Assembly (NCBI RefSeq): GCF_009866965.1
Contig: NZ_SPKJ01000036.1
Span: 1 to 37,437 of the forward strand
Reading direction: 5' to 3'
DNA: 37,437 nt
DNA from: Propylenella binzhouense
GTDB lineage: Bacteria; Pseudomonadota; Alphaproteobacteria; Rhizobiales; Afifellaceae
Under the pieces are notes generated by a model. The model had not been told where the DNA came from and did no database searches. It saw only the letters and a list, made by a program, of their open reading frames with translations. Shown here piece after piece: positions 7,490 to 15,992 of the stretch; position 1 is the stretch's first letter, and the number at the start of each line of letters is the position of its first letter. Made by a program: the position numbers and the translations under genes.

Positions 7490-9831
7490 GCGCCCTCTCC
7501 CGCCTCGTCCGCCTTGCCGCGGGTGCGGACCCGGAGGAGCGCGAGGATGGCGAGCCCCGCCACCATCACGACGCTGATCTCGCCGAGCGTGTCGAGGCCG
7601 CGGAAGTCGACGATGATCACGTTGACGATGTTGTGGCCGTGGGCGATCGCCCGCGAGTTCTGCGCGAAGAAATCGGAGAGGCGCGAATCGAACGGCGCCT
7701 CCGTCGCCGCGAGGAGCAGGAAGCCGAAGCCGACGCCGCAGCCGATTGCGACGATGCCGTCCTTCACGAATTCAGGCACCGAGCGGTGGTCGGAGGGCGA
7801 CAGCGAGAGCCGCGTCATGGCGAGCGTCAGGATCACCACCGAGAGCGTCTCGACCATGAACTGCGTGAAGGAGAGGTCCGGCGCGCCGTAGAGCATGAAG
7901 AGCATCGCGACCGCGAAGCCCTGCGCGCCGAGCGAGACGATCGCGGTCAGCCGCTGCTTGGTTCCGAGCACGACCGCGACCCCGCCCACCGCGAGGAGGA
8001 TCATCGCCGTCTCCGCGATCGACGGCATCGCGAAGGCCGGCCAGCTCGGCCACTCGTCGAAGAGGCCCATCGGCACGAGGAGGGCGATCGCCGTCATCGC
8101 CATCGTGACGAAGATGTACATCTCCAGATTGCCGGTCTGGATGGTGCGCGTGACGAGCGCCGCGAACCGGCTGAGGCCCGCGATCGCCTGGTCGAAGCCG
8201 CGGTCGGGGCCCCAGCCGATGGCGGCGAGGACACGCGCCACGGCGCCGCGGATCGCTGCGAGCCGCCACAGCACGAGAATGCCGAGCGCCATCGTCGCGA
8301 GCGACAGCGCGAAGGCGAGATTGAGGTGGATCGCGGCCGAGACCGTCGCGCCGCTCGCCGCGCCGGCGATCGCAAGCGTCGCCGGCAGCAGCAGGCTGCG
8401 GCCGGTCCAGGCGCCGAAGAGGATCGCGGCGATCCCGCAGAGCGCGAGTACGGCCGGACCGAGCCAGAGCCCGGCCGGGCCCTGGTGGACATGCGGGTTC
8501 GGCGCCCGGCGCCGGCCGAAGAAGGGCAGGATGGCGACCGCGAAGCCGGCCGCGAACATGAGCGCGTTTCCGATCACGGCCGCGAACAGGGCGGCGAAGG
8601 CGAGCCCCGAGCCGTGGGCGAGCGCCTCGTACATGGTCTCCTTGCCGAAGAAGCCGATCGTGAGCGGCAGGCCGCCCATGGAGGCCGCGGCGCCGAGCGC
8701 GGCCGCGAGCGTGATCGGCATCTCGCGGGCGAGCCCGCCGAGCGCCGCGACCTGGCGCGTGCCGGCCTCGTGGTCGATCCCGCCGACCACCATGAAGAGC
8801 CCGCCCTTGAAGAGCGAATGGGCGAGGAGATAGGTGGCGGCGCCGAGAATGGCGCCTTCCGCCCCCGCCCCGGTCAGCATCACGAGCAGGCCGAGCGAGG
8901 CCATGGTCGTATAGGCGAGCAGCATCTTCAGGTCGGTCTGCCGGACCGCCAGAAGCGCGCCGGCGACGAGCGTGACGCCGCCGAAGATCGGCAGCACCGT
9001 CATCCAGGCAACGGTGTCGCCCAGCACCGGGTTGAGCCGCATCAGGAGATAGACGCCGGCCTTCACCATGGTCGCCGAATGGAGATAGGCGGAGACCGGG
9101 GTCGGCGCCTCCATCGCGTTCGGCAGCCAGAAGTGGAACGGGAACTGCGCCGACTTGGTGAAGGCGCCGCCGAGCACGAGGACGAGGATCGCGGGATAAT
9201 AGGGGCTGGCGCGGAGCGCCCCGCCCGCGGCGAGCACCTCGGAAAGCGAGCCCATCCCGGTCGTCGCCATCACCAGCAGGAGCCCGGCGAGGAGAGCGAG
9301 CCCGCCGCCGCTGGTGACGACGAGGGCCTGGTAGGCCGCGCGCCGGGCCGCCATCCTGTTGTGGTCGAAGCCGATCAGCAGGAACGAGCTGATCGAGGTC
9401 ATCTCCCAGAACACGAAGAGCGCCAGGAAGTCGTCCGCGAGCACGAGCCCGAGCATCGAGCCCATGAAGAGGAGCATGAAGCCGAAGAACCGTCCCTGCT
9501 GCGGGTGGCCCTTCAGATACGGCCCGGAATAGATGACGATGAAGGTGCCGATGCCGCTGATGAGGAGCGCGAAGAGCAGGCTCAGGCCGTCGATCCGGAA
9601 CGAGAGGTCGATGCCGTAGCGCTCCGACCAGCGCACCGCCCCGCTCAGCACCTCCCCCGCCGCCACGGCCGGCACGAGCCGCAGGAAATGCAGGAAGATC
9701 GCCGCCGGCACGATCGCCAGCACCCAGCCCGCAGCCCCGCCGAACGCCCGCTTCGCCGCCGGCGCGAGCGCGGCTGCGACGAACGGCGCGGCCATGGCGA
9801 GGAAGGTCCAGTCGGAGGGTTGGCCCGGCAT
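7486..9831 (-). CDS. mnhA: Mrp Na+/H+ antiporter subunit A (NuoL-like)
   Basis: A 781-aa membrane protein, the usual MnhA length. The N-terminal two-thirds are the NuoL-like proton-conducting core, with motifs [20 protein letters not shown], then [20 protein letters not shown], then [17 protein letters not shown]. The C-terminal part carries the MrpB-like/DUF4040 extension ([20 protein letters not shown] and the region around [14 protein letters not shown]). It is the first gene of the operon. The start at 9831 lacks a clear ribosome-binding site, and a later start is possible (MAAPF at residue 13). Confidence 0.96.
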   Translation of the reverse strand: MPGQPSDWTFLAMAAPFVAAALAPAAKRAFGGAAGWVLAIVPAAIFLHFLRLVPAVAAGEVLSGAVRWSERYGIDLSFRIDGLSLLFALLISGIGTFIVIYSGPYLKGHPQQGRFFGFMLLFMGSMLGLVLADDFLALFVFWEMTSISSFLLIGFDHNRMAARRAAYQALVVTSGGGLALLAGLLLVMATTGMGSLSEVLAAGGALRASPYYPAILVLVLGGAFTKSAQFPFHFWLPNAMEAPTPVSAYLHSATMVKAGVYLLMRLNPVLGDTVAWMTVLPIFGGVTLVAGALLAVRQTDLKMLLAYTTMASLGLLVMLTGAGAEGAILGAATYLLAHSLFKGGLFMVVGGIDHEAGTRQVAALGGLAREMPITLAAALGAAASMGGLPLTIGFFGKETMYEALAHGSGLAFAALFAAVIGNALMFAAGFAVAILPFFGRRRAPNPHVHQGPAGLWLGPAVLALCGIAAILFGAWTGRSLLLPATLAIAGAASGATVSAAIHLNLAFALSLATMALGILVLWRLAAIRGAVARVLAAIGWGPDRGFDQAIAGLSRFAALVTRTIQTGNLEMYIFVTMAMTAIALLVPMGLFDEWPSWPAFAMPSIAETAMILLAVGGVAVVLGTKQRLTAIVSLGAQGFAVAMLFMLYGAPDLSFTQFMVETLSVVILTLAMTRLSLSPSDHRSVPEFVKDGIVAIGCGVGFGFLLLAATEAPFDSRLSDFFAQNSRAIAHGHNIVNVIIVDFRGLDTLGEISVVMVAGLAILALLRVRTRGKADEAGEGA

Positions 9832-9850
9832 CCGGTTCGGGAAGGTCGAT

Positions 9851-9891
9851 GTTGCCGGACCGACATAAAGGGCCGTTCCGCAGCCGGCAAC
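9851..9891. repeat. 8-bp inverted repeat upstream of mnhA
   Basis: GTTGCCGG (9851-9858) and CCGGCAAC (9884-9891) are perfect inverted copies with 25 nt between them, 20 bp in front of the mnhA start. On the minus strand TTGCCG and TATGTC lie 17 bp apart inside this element and may be a weak promoter. It could be an operator or a 5' UTR stem. Nothing else stands out in 9832-9987. Confidence 0.35.
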
Positions 9892-9987
9892 CCGTCAGCA
9901 ATTGAAACAATCCGGGAGGAGCTCTGCTCCCGGCACAGCCCGCCCGAAGGGGGGCGCTCCGCCCGGCCCGGCCGCCGGCAGGACGGC

Positions 9988-10410
9988 TCAGACGGCCCGC
10001 CGCCCCGCCGCGTCGATGACGATCTCGCCGTCCTCCTTCGCGAACGGGCCGATCTCCGGATCGGGCAGGAGGTCGAGCACGGCCTCCGAGGGCCGGCAGA
10101 GCCGCACGCCCTTCTCCGTGACCACGATCGGGCGGTTGATCAGGATCGGATGCGCCAGCATCGCGTCGATGATCTGGTCGTCGCCGAGGCCGGGATCGTC
10201 GAGCCCGAGCGCGTCGTAGGGCGTGCCCTTGCGGCGGAGCAGCGCGCGCGGCGCGATCCCCATCGCGGCGATCAGCGCGACGAGCCGCTCCCGGCTCGGC
10301 GGCGTCTGCAGATACTCGATCACCTCCGGCTCTTCCCCGCTCTGCCGGATCATGGCGAGCACGTTCCGCGAGGTGCCGCAGGCCGGATTGTGATAGATCG
10401 TGATCGTCAT
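9988..10410 (-). CDS. arsC: Arsenate reductase, glutaredoxin-coupled type
   Basis: A 140-aa ArsC of the E. coli R773 type, which reduces As(V) to As(III) with glutathione and glutaredoxin. The catalytic Cys11 sits in IYHNPACGTSRN. The arginines that hold arsenate are visible in the INRPIVV and LCRPSE segments, matching Arg94 and Arg107 of the E. coli enzyme. The start is ATG at 10410, one base after the aqpS stop; the longer open frame covers aqpS in another frame. It is the last gene of the arsenic operon and the second arsenate reductase in it, of a different fold from the first. Confidence 0.95.
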   Translation of the reverse strand: MTITIYHNPACGTSRNVLAMIRQSGEEPEVIEYLQTPPSRERLVALIAAMGIAPRALLRRKGTPYDALGLDDPGLGDDQIIDAMLAHPILINRPIVVTEKGVRLCRPSEAVLDLLPDPEIGPFAKEDGEIVIDAAGRRAV

Positions 10411-10411
10411 C

Positions 10412-11128
10412 TCATGTCCCCTGCGCAGGGCCGGCCGCCTCGGCGAGCGCGCGCCGCAGTGGCTTGTGGCTGGGATGGAGGAGCCATCCGAACACCCCGA
10501 CCGCGAGGATTGCGCCGGCGACCTCCGCCACCGCGAAGCCCGGCAGGTCGACCGGCCTGATCCCGCTGAACGTATCCGTGAAGGCCCGGCCGATCGCAAC
10601 CGCCGGATTGGCGAAGGAGGTCGACGCGGTGAACCAGTAGGCCGCGGTGATGTAGAGCCCGACCAGCGTCGGGATCGCCGCGGCGTTGAAGCGGAGCCCC
10701 CCCAGGATGACGCCCACGAGCCCGAAGGTCGCGACGATCTCGGACCACCACTGGGCGGGGCCGGTGCGCACCGTCTGCGCGATCTGGAGGACGGGCAGGT
10801 CGAACATCAGGTGCGCCGCGGCCGTCCCCGCCAGCGCGCCGGCGATCTGCGCGATCGCGTAGGCGGCCGCCATTCCCCGCGCGATCGACCGCCGCAGCGC
10901 GAAGGCGATCGTCACGGCCGGGTTGAAATGGGCGCCGGAGACCGGGCCGAGCACGGTGATGAGCACCACCAGGACGGCGCCGGTCGGGATCGTGTTGCCG
11001 AGGAGCGCGACGGCGTCGTCGCCCGTCAGCCGGTCCGCCATGATCCCGGAGCCGACCACCGTCGCCACGAGAAGCGCGGTTCCGAGCGCCTCGGCGACGA
11101 GGCGACGGATGGGGTCGAACGCCTCCAT
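10412..11128 (-). CDS. aqpS: AqpS-type aquaglyceroporin (arsenite channel)
   Basis: A 238-aa MIP-family channel with six membrane helices and both NPA loops: HFNPAVT (Asn69-Ala71) and SFANPAVAIGR (Asn174-Ala176). The residue after the second NPA, normally the Arg of the selectivity filter, is Val177, as I recall for Sinorhizobium meliloti AqpS, where the channel lets As(III) made by ArsC leave the cell. No ArsB or Acr3 pump is present here, so this channel is the likely exit. It lies between two arsenate reductase genes on the same strand. Confidence 0.93.
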   Translation of the reverse strand: MEAFDPIRRLVAEALGTALLVATVVGSGIMADRLTGDDAVALLGNTIPTGAVLVVLITVLGPVSGAHFNPAVTIAFALRRSIARGMAAAYAIAQIAGALAGTAAAHLMFDLPVLQIAQTVRTGPAQWWSEIVATFGLVGVILGGLRFNAAAIPTLVGLYITAAYWFTASTSFANPAVAIGRAFTDTFSGIRPVDLPGFAVAEVAGAILAVGVFGWLLHPSHKPLRRALAEAAGPAQGT

Positions 11129-11134
11129 CCGGCT

Positions 11135-11665
11135 TCAGGCCGCCGATTCCCGTTGCGAGGCCGGCGCCTCCCGCCGTTCGCCGATCTCGTCGAGCCGGGT
11201 CTGCAGCGAAAGCCGGTCGAGGCTTCGCAGCGGCAGGCTCGTGAAGGCAGCGATCCGGTTGGTCATCATCCGGCAGGTGTCGGCGAAGGCGGCGCGTTTG
11301 ACGGCTTCGGTGCCTTCCACGGCCGCCGGATCCGGCATGCCCCAATGCGCGGTGATCGGCTGGCCCGGCCAGATCGGGCAGACCTCGTTCGCCGCGTCGT
11401 CGCAGACCGTGAAGACGAAATCCATCACCGGCGCGCCCGGCTCGGCGAACTCGTCCCAGCTCTTCGAGCGCAGGCCCTCGGTCGGATAGTTGAGGCTCCG
11501 GAGAAGGTCGAGCGCATAGGGGTGGACGGCGCCCTTCGGGTGCGAGCCGGCCGAGAACGCCCGGAACCTGCCCTGCCCGTAGCGGTTCAGGACCACCTCC
11601 GCGATGATCGAGCGGGCGGAGTTCCCGGTGCAGAGGAAGAGAACGTTGTAAACAGGATCAGCCAT
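11135..11665 (-). CDS. arsC: Arsenate reductase, low-molecular-weight phosphatase type
   Basis: A 176-aa protein with the phosphatase P-loop CTGNSARS (Cys12 by this start), VCDDAANEVCPIWPG carrying Cys88 and Cys96, and HWGMPDPAAVEG. The three cysteines match the relay of thioredoxin-linked ArsC (Cys10-Cys82-Cys89 in the pI258 enzyme), although the last two are one residue further apart. I chose ATG 11665 over ATG 11671 because GGGAGG lies six bases upstream of it and directly abuts the other. It overlaps the arsR stop by 8 bp. The C-terminal 35 residues are an extra, polar extension. Confidence 0.92.
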   Translation of the reverse strand: MADPVYNVLFLCTGNSARSIIAEVVLNRYGQGRFRAFSAGSHPKGAVHPYALDLLRSLNYPTEGLRSKSWDEFAEPGAPVMDFVFTVCDDAANEVCPIWPGQPITAHWGMPDPAAVEGTEAVKRAAFADTCRMMTNRIAAFTSLPLRSLDRLSLQTRLDEIGERREAPASQRESAA

Positions 11666-12014
11666 CGACATCCTCCCGCGTCTCGCAGCACGGCGCGAGT
11701 GCGGTCACGAGTGGACCGCACACTTCCGGCCGACCGCCGCAGCAATCCTTCACGAGATAGGTGGCGAGCTCGCGCACGCGCTCGAGCCGGGCGCGGTAGA
11801 TGATCGACTGGCTGCGCCGCTCGCCCGCCACGAGGCCGGCGCGCGCAAGCACCGCGAGATGGCTCGACATCGTGTTGTGCGGCACCGCGAGCCGGCGCGC
11901 GACCTCGCCGGCCGGCAGGCCCTCCGGCTCGTTCTCGACGATCAGCCGGAAGGCGTCGAGCCTGGTCGGCTGCGCCAGCGCCGCGAAAGCGAGCACCACG
12001 TCTTCTTTGTCCAT
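11658..12014 (-). CDS. arsR: ArsR family metalloregulatory repressor
   Basis: A 118-aa winged-helix repressor (ALAQPTRLDAFRLIVENEPE, then AGEVARRLAVPHNTMSSHLA with the recognition helix). The classic CVC metal motif of helix 3 is absent. Instead the C-terminus has Cys91-Cys92 and Cys99 (KDCCGGRPEVCG) and another CC pair at 109-110, similar to the C-terminal triad of Acidithiobacillus ArsR. As(III) binding there should release DNA. The start is ATG 12014: a TTG 36 bp upstream also opens the frame, but it forms the -35 box. First gene of the arsenic operon. Confidence 0.93.
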   Translation of the reverse strand: MDKEDVVLAFAALAQPTRLDAFRLIVENEPEGLPAGEVARRLAVPHNTMSSHLAVLARAGLVAGERRSQSIIYRARLERVRELATYLVKDCCGGRPEVCGPLVTALAPCCETREDVDG

Positions 12015-12050
12015 ATGTCTACTATTATCGACACGTGGACCGCCCGTCAA
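12015..12050 (-). promoter_or_regulatory. ars operon promoter with overlapping ArsR-type dyad
   Basis: On the minus strand TTGACG (12050-12045) and GATAAT (12029-12024) are separated by 15 bp; each matches the sigma-70 consensus at five of six positions. An imperfect dyad TGTC...GACA (12016-12033, 18 bp) covers the -10 box, as expected for an ArsR operator. Only 9 bases separate the -10 box from the ATG at 12014, so the mRNA is probably leaderless or nearly so. No ribosome-binding site is seen. Confidence 0.55.
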
Positions 12051-12071
12051 TCGGCGCCGGACCGGGAAACG

Positions 12072-12099
12072 GGCCGGCCCGCCGGGCGGCGGGCCGGCC
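12072..12099 (-). terminator. 12-bp GC-only hairpin after the DyP gene
   Basis: GGCCGGCCCGCC (12072-12083) and GGCGGGCCGGCC (12088-12099) pair perfectly around a 4-nt loop. It begins 5 bp downstream of the DyP stop codon and ahead of the ars promoter. Only a short TTT follows on the minus strand, so it is a strong hairpin without a full U-tract. It should insulate the ars promoter from read-through. Confidence 0.65.
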
Positions 12100-12104
12100 T
12101 GCGG

Positions 12105-13679
12105 TCAGGTTTCTTCGGATTGCGCGACAGGCTCTCGGGCGGAAGAGCGCGATGCCGCCTGAAGACTCTGGAGGAAGGGGATGCTCGGCGCGAAGAAGAA
12201 CTCGCCGCCCTTCATCGTCACGAAGCCGTTCATCAGGAATTCCGTCTCGTGAGTGTCGCGCAATGGAGCTTTGTCTTTGACTTCTCCGCCCCATTCGGCA
12301 CGCCAGCGCTGCTTAATTGGCGCTTTCCGGGGCGGATTCGCTTGGTTGTCGGGCTTGAATTGCCCGATCAGCGGGTCGAGCCCGACCCCGTCCTTCAGGA
12401 AGTTTTCGCTATTCGCCCAGAATCTCTGCATGAAGCCGAACTGTTTCGGGATGCTCGACTGGAAGCACATGAAGAGAAGGCCGACGCCTTCCGACGGAAG
12501 CGCCGAGATGTCCTGCGCCGCCTGCGGGTGCTCCGGCCGATCCCCGTAGGTGATGCCGCGCCGCGTGATGCGGCGGTCACGCTCGGGTGGAATACCATCT
12601 ATCTTCGGCGCCTCGCCGCGCGGATTGGTCTTGCGGATATGGGCCTGGAACGGGCATTTCAGCCCGGCGCCGTCGCCGCCATAGTTGAAGTTGTTCTCCT
12701 TCGCGGGGATGAAGCCGTCTGCCCGGGACACCACGACGGGCGTGCCGTCCTCGAACCGCCCGACGGCCATCGCCCCCGCGCGCTCCCGCTCGCCCTGAGG
12801 CAGCTTCAGCGCGTCGGCCAGCGCCTGCTCGGCCAGCTTGAAGCCGCGGACGTTCTGCTCGAGCTTGCGGAAGACGAAATAGCTGCCGAACGCCTCCGCG
12901 TCGTCCGCCAGAACGTCCGGCACCAGCACAAGGCCCAGCGAAGCGAACGGGGGGAACTCCTTGGTGCCGCCTCCACCGGCTTCGACGAGATTGCCGTCTC
13001 TTCGGATCGGGTTGCCGGAGGCATCGCGCTCGAAATCCCAGGTCGTGTAGAGCGGCTGGCTCCGCCCGTCGACATAGCCGAAATGCTCGATTCCCTCGCC
13101 CCCGGCGGTCCTCAGCGCCTCGCCGCGCTCGACATGCGCGAGCGTTCCGTCCGGCAGGCTGGTCAGGACTTCCCCGCACCGGCGCAGCAGAAATTGCTCG
13201 TCGTCGTCGGCGACGATCAGGAGAAGGTCGAGATCGCTTTCTCGGAACGGCTCCTCCCACTCGGCGGGGGGCGGGTCCTGCAATGCGTCGACCGCGCCCC
13301 TGGCGCCGCCGAGAAAGCTCGCTTGGACCTGCGGCTGGGCGGCGTCATCGAATGCGGCGCTCAGACGGTCCTCGTCGAACCCGAGCTTCCGGTAACCGGT
13401 CGCCGAAATCAGCAGCATCCGGAACGTCTCGCCCGGCACCTTCAGCGTCTTGAAGCGGCGCCGCTCCGTCTCCTGCTTGGCCGCCGAGGTCACGCCCGCC
13501 GCGAGCCGCGAGACCAGCGCCTTCGCGCCGTCCACGTTCCCCGGCAAGGTGATGAAGATGTTTGCGGTGTGATCGCGGCCGTGGCCGTTGATGATGTTGC
13601 CCTGAAGCTTCTCGCTCCAGGGTAGCGATTCCGGCGTCAACGGGTCGACCGGATCGGCGTTGTCCAGTTCTAGTGGCAT
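12105..13679 (-). CDS. DyP-type heme peroxidase
   Basis: A 524-aa protein with the DyP family marks: the distal GXXDG motif in HFGYVDGRSQP (Asp204), the likely proximal heme ligand His347 in CPFQAHIRKTNPR, and the distal Arg region ITRRGITYG (373-374). These enzymes use H2O2 to oxidise dyes, phenolics and other substrates at low pH. There is no Tat or Sec signal, so it is cytosolic. No encapsulin gene or encapsulin-targeting tail is seen. The length (over 500 aa) fits the larger C/D-type subgroups rather than EfeB. It is transcribed alone, divergent from the oligopeptidase gene. Confidence 0.92.
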   Translation of the reverse strand: MPLELDNADPVDPLTPESLPWSEKLQGNIINGHGRDHTANIFITLPGNVDGAKALVSRLAAGVTSAAKQETERRRFKTLKVPGETFRMLLISATGYRKLGFDEDRLSAAFDDAAQPQVQASFLGGARGAVDALQDPPPAEWEEPFRESDLDLLLIVADDDEQFLLRRCGEVLTSLPDGTLAHVERGEALRTAGGEGIEHFGYVDGRSQPLYTTWDFERDASGNPIRRDGNLVEAGGGGTKEFPPFASLGLVLVPDVLADDAEAFGSYFVFRKLEQNVRGFKLAEQALADALKLPQGERERAGAMAVGRFEDGTPVVVSRADGFIPAKENNFNYGGDGAGLKCPFQAHIRKTNPRGEAPKIDGIPPERDRRITRRGITYGDRPEHPQAAQDISALPSEGVGLLFMCFQSSIPKQFGFMQRFWANSENFLKDGVGLDPLIGQFKPDNQANPPRKAPIKQRWRAEWGGEVKDKAPLRDTHETEFLMNGFVTMKGGEFFFAPSIPFLQSLQAASRSSAREPVAQSEET

Positions 13680-13792
13680 GTGAGCCCCCCTCCCTATGCG
13701 GCGAATCCCCTCTCCGCCGCCGGCCGGATGCGCCTTCGGAATGCCGCTCGGGTTCAGCTCGGCAATCCGGAGCGTCTCGGTCCGTGCGACCC

Positions 13793-13827
13793 ATCATTAT
13801 TGCAACCACTACGAGTGTCAATAAAAT
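13793..13827. promoter_or_regulatory. Overlapping divergent promoters (DyP / oligopeptidase)
   Basis: In an AT-rich patch, the plus strand has TTGCAA (13800-13805) and TAAAAT (13822-13827) with 16 bp between them, facing the oligopeptidase gene. The minus strand has TTGACA (13821-13816) and AATGAT (13798-13793) with 17 bp between them, facing the DyP gene. The two promoters overlap, so the two genes may compete for polymerase. Assigned by eye. Confidence 0.45.
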
Positions 13828-13904
13828 ACAACTTCAATTTGCGTGCCTGGAGATGCTGGCGCCCGCTTGCCGGCGCCGCCGTTTCCTCCTACGTCCGGCG
13901 CGCC

Positions 13905-15986
13905 ATGCCGAACATCCCCGCCCCGCCCGTCGCCGAAAGGCGCCCCGTCACGCTCGCCCGCCACGGCCATGTCCGCACCGACGACTATGCCTGGCTGCGG
14001 GCCGACAACTGGCAGGAGGTGATGCGCAACCCGGCCGCGCTCGCGCCGGACATCCGCGCCTATCTGGAGGCCGAGAACGCCTATTTCGCCGCCGCGATGG
14101 CGGATACCGAAGCGCTGCAGGACACGCTCTTCCGGGAGATGCGCGGGCGCATCAAGGAGGACGATTCGACCGTCCCCGCCGCCGACGGCCGCTATGCCTA
14201 CGCCACCCGCTATGTCGAGGGCGGACAGCATCCGCTCTTCGTGCGCACGCCGCGCGACGGCGGTCCGGAGGAGATCCTCCTCGACGGCAACGCGCTCGCC
14301 GAGGGCCGCGCCTATTTCAGGATCGGCGGGGTCGCGCATGCGCCCGATCATTCCAAGCTCGCCTGGGCGCATGACGATGCCGGCTCGGAATTCTACCTCC
14401 TGTCGGTCCGCGATCTCGCCTCCGGCCACGACCTCGCCGACCAGATCGCCGATACGAGCGGCGGCGCCGTCTGGTCGGCCGACGGACGCCACCTCTTCTA
14501 CGTCCGGCTCGACGCCAATCACCGGCCGTCGCGCGTCTTCCGCCACCGGCTCGGGACCGCGGCGAGCGAGGACGTCCTCGTCTATGAGGAGCCGGATCCG
14601 GGCTTCTTCGTCGGCCTCGGCAAGACCCGGTCGCGGCGCTTCATCGTCATCCACGCGCACGACCACGAGACGGCCGAGGTGCGCCTCGTCCCGGCGGAGG
14701 ATCCGGAGGCCGCGCCGGTCCTCGTCGCGGCGCGCGAGCCGGGCGTCGAATACAGCGTCGACGAAGGCGGCGGCACGCTCTTCATCCTGACCAATCTCGG
14801 CGCCAAGGATTTCAAGATCGTCACCGCGCCGGTGGCGGATCCCGGCCGCGCGGCCTGGACCGACCTCGTCCCGCACCAGCCGGGCCGCCTCATCCTCGGG
14901 CACGACGTGCTCGCCCGCCATCTCGTCCGGCTCGAGCGCGTCGACGGCCTGCCGCGCATCGTGATCCGCCGCCGCGCCGATGGCGCCGAGCATGCCGTCG
15001 CCTTCGCCGAGGAGGCCTATTCGCTCGGCCTCTCCGGCGGCTTCGAGTTCGACACCGACTGGCTGCGCTTCACCTATTCATCGCCGGCGACCCCGGCGCG
15101 CGTCTTCGACTACCAGATGGAGACGCGCGAGCGGGTGCTGCGCAAGGAGCAGGAGGTCCCCTCCGGCCACGACCCCTCGCTCTACGTCACGCGCCGGGTG
15201 CTTGCGCCGGCGCCGGACGGCGAGCTCGTGCCCGTCTCGCTCCTCTACCGCAAGGAGACGCCGCTCGACGGCACGGCGCCCTGCCTGCTCTATGGCTACG
15301 GCGCCTACGGCATCGCGATCCCCGCCGGCTTCTCGACCTCCCGGCTCTCGCTCGTCGATCGCGGCTTCGTCTACGCGATCGCCCATGTCCGCGGCGGCAA
15401 GGACAAGGGCTATGCCTGGTACGAGGCCGGCAAGCGCGAGCGGAAGGCGAACACCTTCACGGATTACGTCGCGGCGGCGGAATTCCTCGTCGCGCAGAGG
15501 ATCACCGGCCGCGGCCGGATCGTCGCCCAGGGCGGCTCGGCCGGCGGCATGCTGATGGGCGCGGTCGCCAACAAAGCGGGCGATCTCTTCGCCGGCGTGA
15601 TCACGGTCGTCCCCTTCGTCGACGTGCTGAACACGATGCTCGACGACACGCTGCCGCTCACCCCGCCGGAATGGCCCGAATGGGGCAATCCGGTCGAGCG
15701 GGCGGAGGATTATCATGCGATCCTCGCCTATTCGCCCTACGACAATGTCGCGGCGAAGCCCTATCCGCCGATCCTGGTGATGGCCGGGCTCACGGATCCG
15801 CGCGTCACCTATTGGGAGCCGGCGAAATGGGTGGCGAAGCTCCGCGCCACCAAGACCGACGGCAACCTGCTCCTGCTCAGGACCAACATGGATGCCGGCC
15901 ATGCCGGCGCCGCCGGCCGCTTCGACGCGCTCAAGGAAACGGCGATCGAGATGGCCTTCGCGCTGAAGGTGACCGGGAAGGCCTGA
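13905..15986 (+). CDS. ptrB: Oligopeptidase B (S9A prolyl oligopeptidase family)
   Basis: A 693-aa serine peptidase, the usual OpdB length. An N-terminal beta-propeller (about 60-430) gates the alpha/beta hydrolase domain. The catalytic triad is Ser545 in GGSAGGML, Asp631 in LTDPRV and His666 in MDAGHAG, equivalent to Ser532, Asp617 and His652 of the E. coli enzyme. It cleaves short peptides after Lys/Arg in the cytosol. The start is ATG 13905; the open frame goes further upstream but reads through the promoter region and has no family resemblance there. No signal peptide. Confidence 0.94.
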   Translation: MPNIPAPPVAERRPVTLARHGHVRTDDYAWLRADNWQEVMRNPAALAPDIRAYLEAENAYFAAAMADTEALQDTLFREMRGRIKEDDSTVPAADGRYAYATRYVEGGQHPLFVRTPRDGGPEEILLDGNALAEGRAYFRIGGVAHAPDHSKLAWAHDDAGSEFYLLSVRDLASGHDLADQIADTSGGAVWSADGRHLFYVRLDANHRPSRVFRHRLGTAASEDVLVYEEPDPGFFVGLGKTRSRRFIVIHAHDHETAEVRLVPAEDPEAAPVLVAAREPGVEYSVDEGGGTLFILTNLGAKDFKIVTAPVADPGRAAWTDLVPHQPGRLILGHDVLARHLVRLERVDGLPRIVIRRRADGAEHAVAFAEEAYSLGLSGGFEFDTDWLRFTYSSPATPARVFDYQMETRERVLRKEQEVPSGHDPSLYVTRRVLAPAPDGELVPVSLLYRKETPLDGTAPCLLYGYGAYGIAIPAGFSTSRLSLVDRGFVYAIAHVRGGKDKGYAWYEAGKRERKANTFTDYVAAAEFLVAQRITGRGRIVAQGGSAGGMLMGAVANKAGDLFAGVITVVPFVDVLNTMLDDTLPLTPPEWPEWGNPVERAEDYHAILAYSPYDNVAAKPYPPILVMAGLTDPRVTYWEPAKWVAKLRATKTDGNLLLLRTNMDAGHAGAAGRFDALKETAIEMAFALKVTGKA

Positions 15987-15992
15987 GCCCGC

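Noticed and set aside
7633-10560. 975-aa open frame on plus, antisense to mnhA and ars genes
   Set aside because: Its product is almost only Arg, Glu, Asp, Gly and His in low-complexity runs, which is the usual shadow of a hydrophobic GC-rich gene read backwards.
12015-12050. Longer ArsR beginning at TTG 12050
   Set aside because: That TTG forms the -35 box, and the extension would hold the -10 box and operator inside the gene.
13345-13821. 158-aa open frame on minus overlapping the DyP start
   Set aside because: It is another frame of the DyP gene and covers the promoter region; the DyP frame is the conserved one.
13680-13904. In-frame N-terminal extension of oligopeptidase B
   Set aside because: It runs through the divergent promoters and is not like the family; ATG 13905 gives the normal length.
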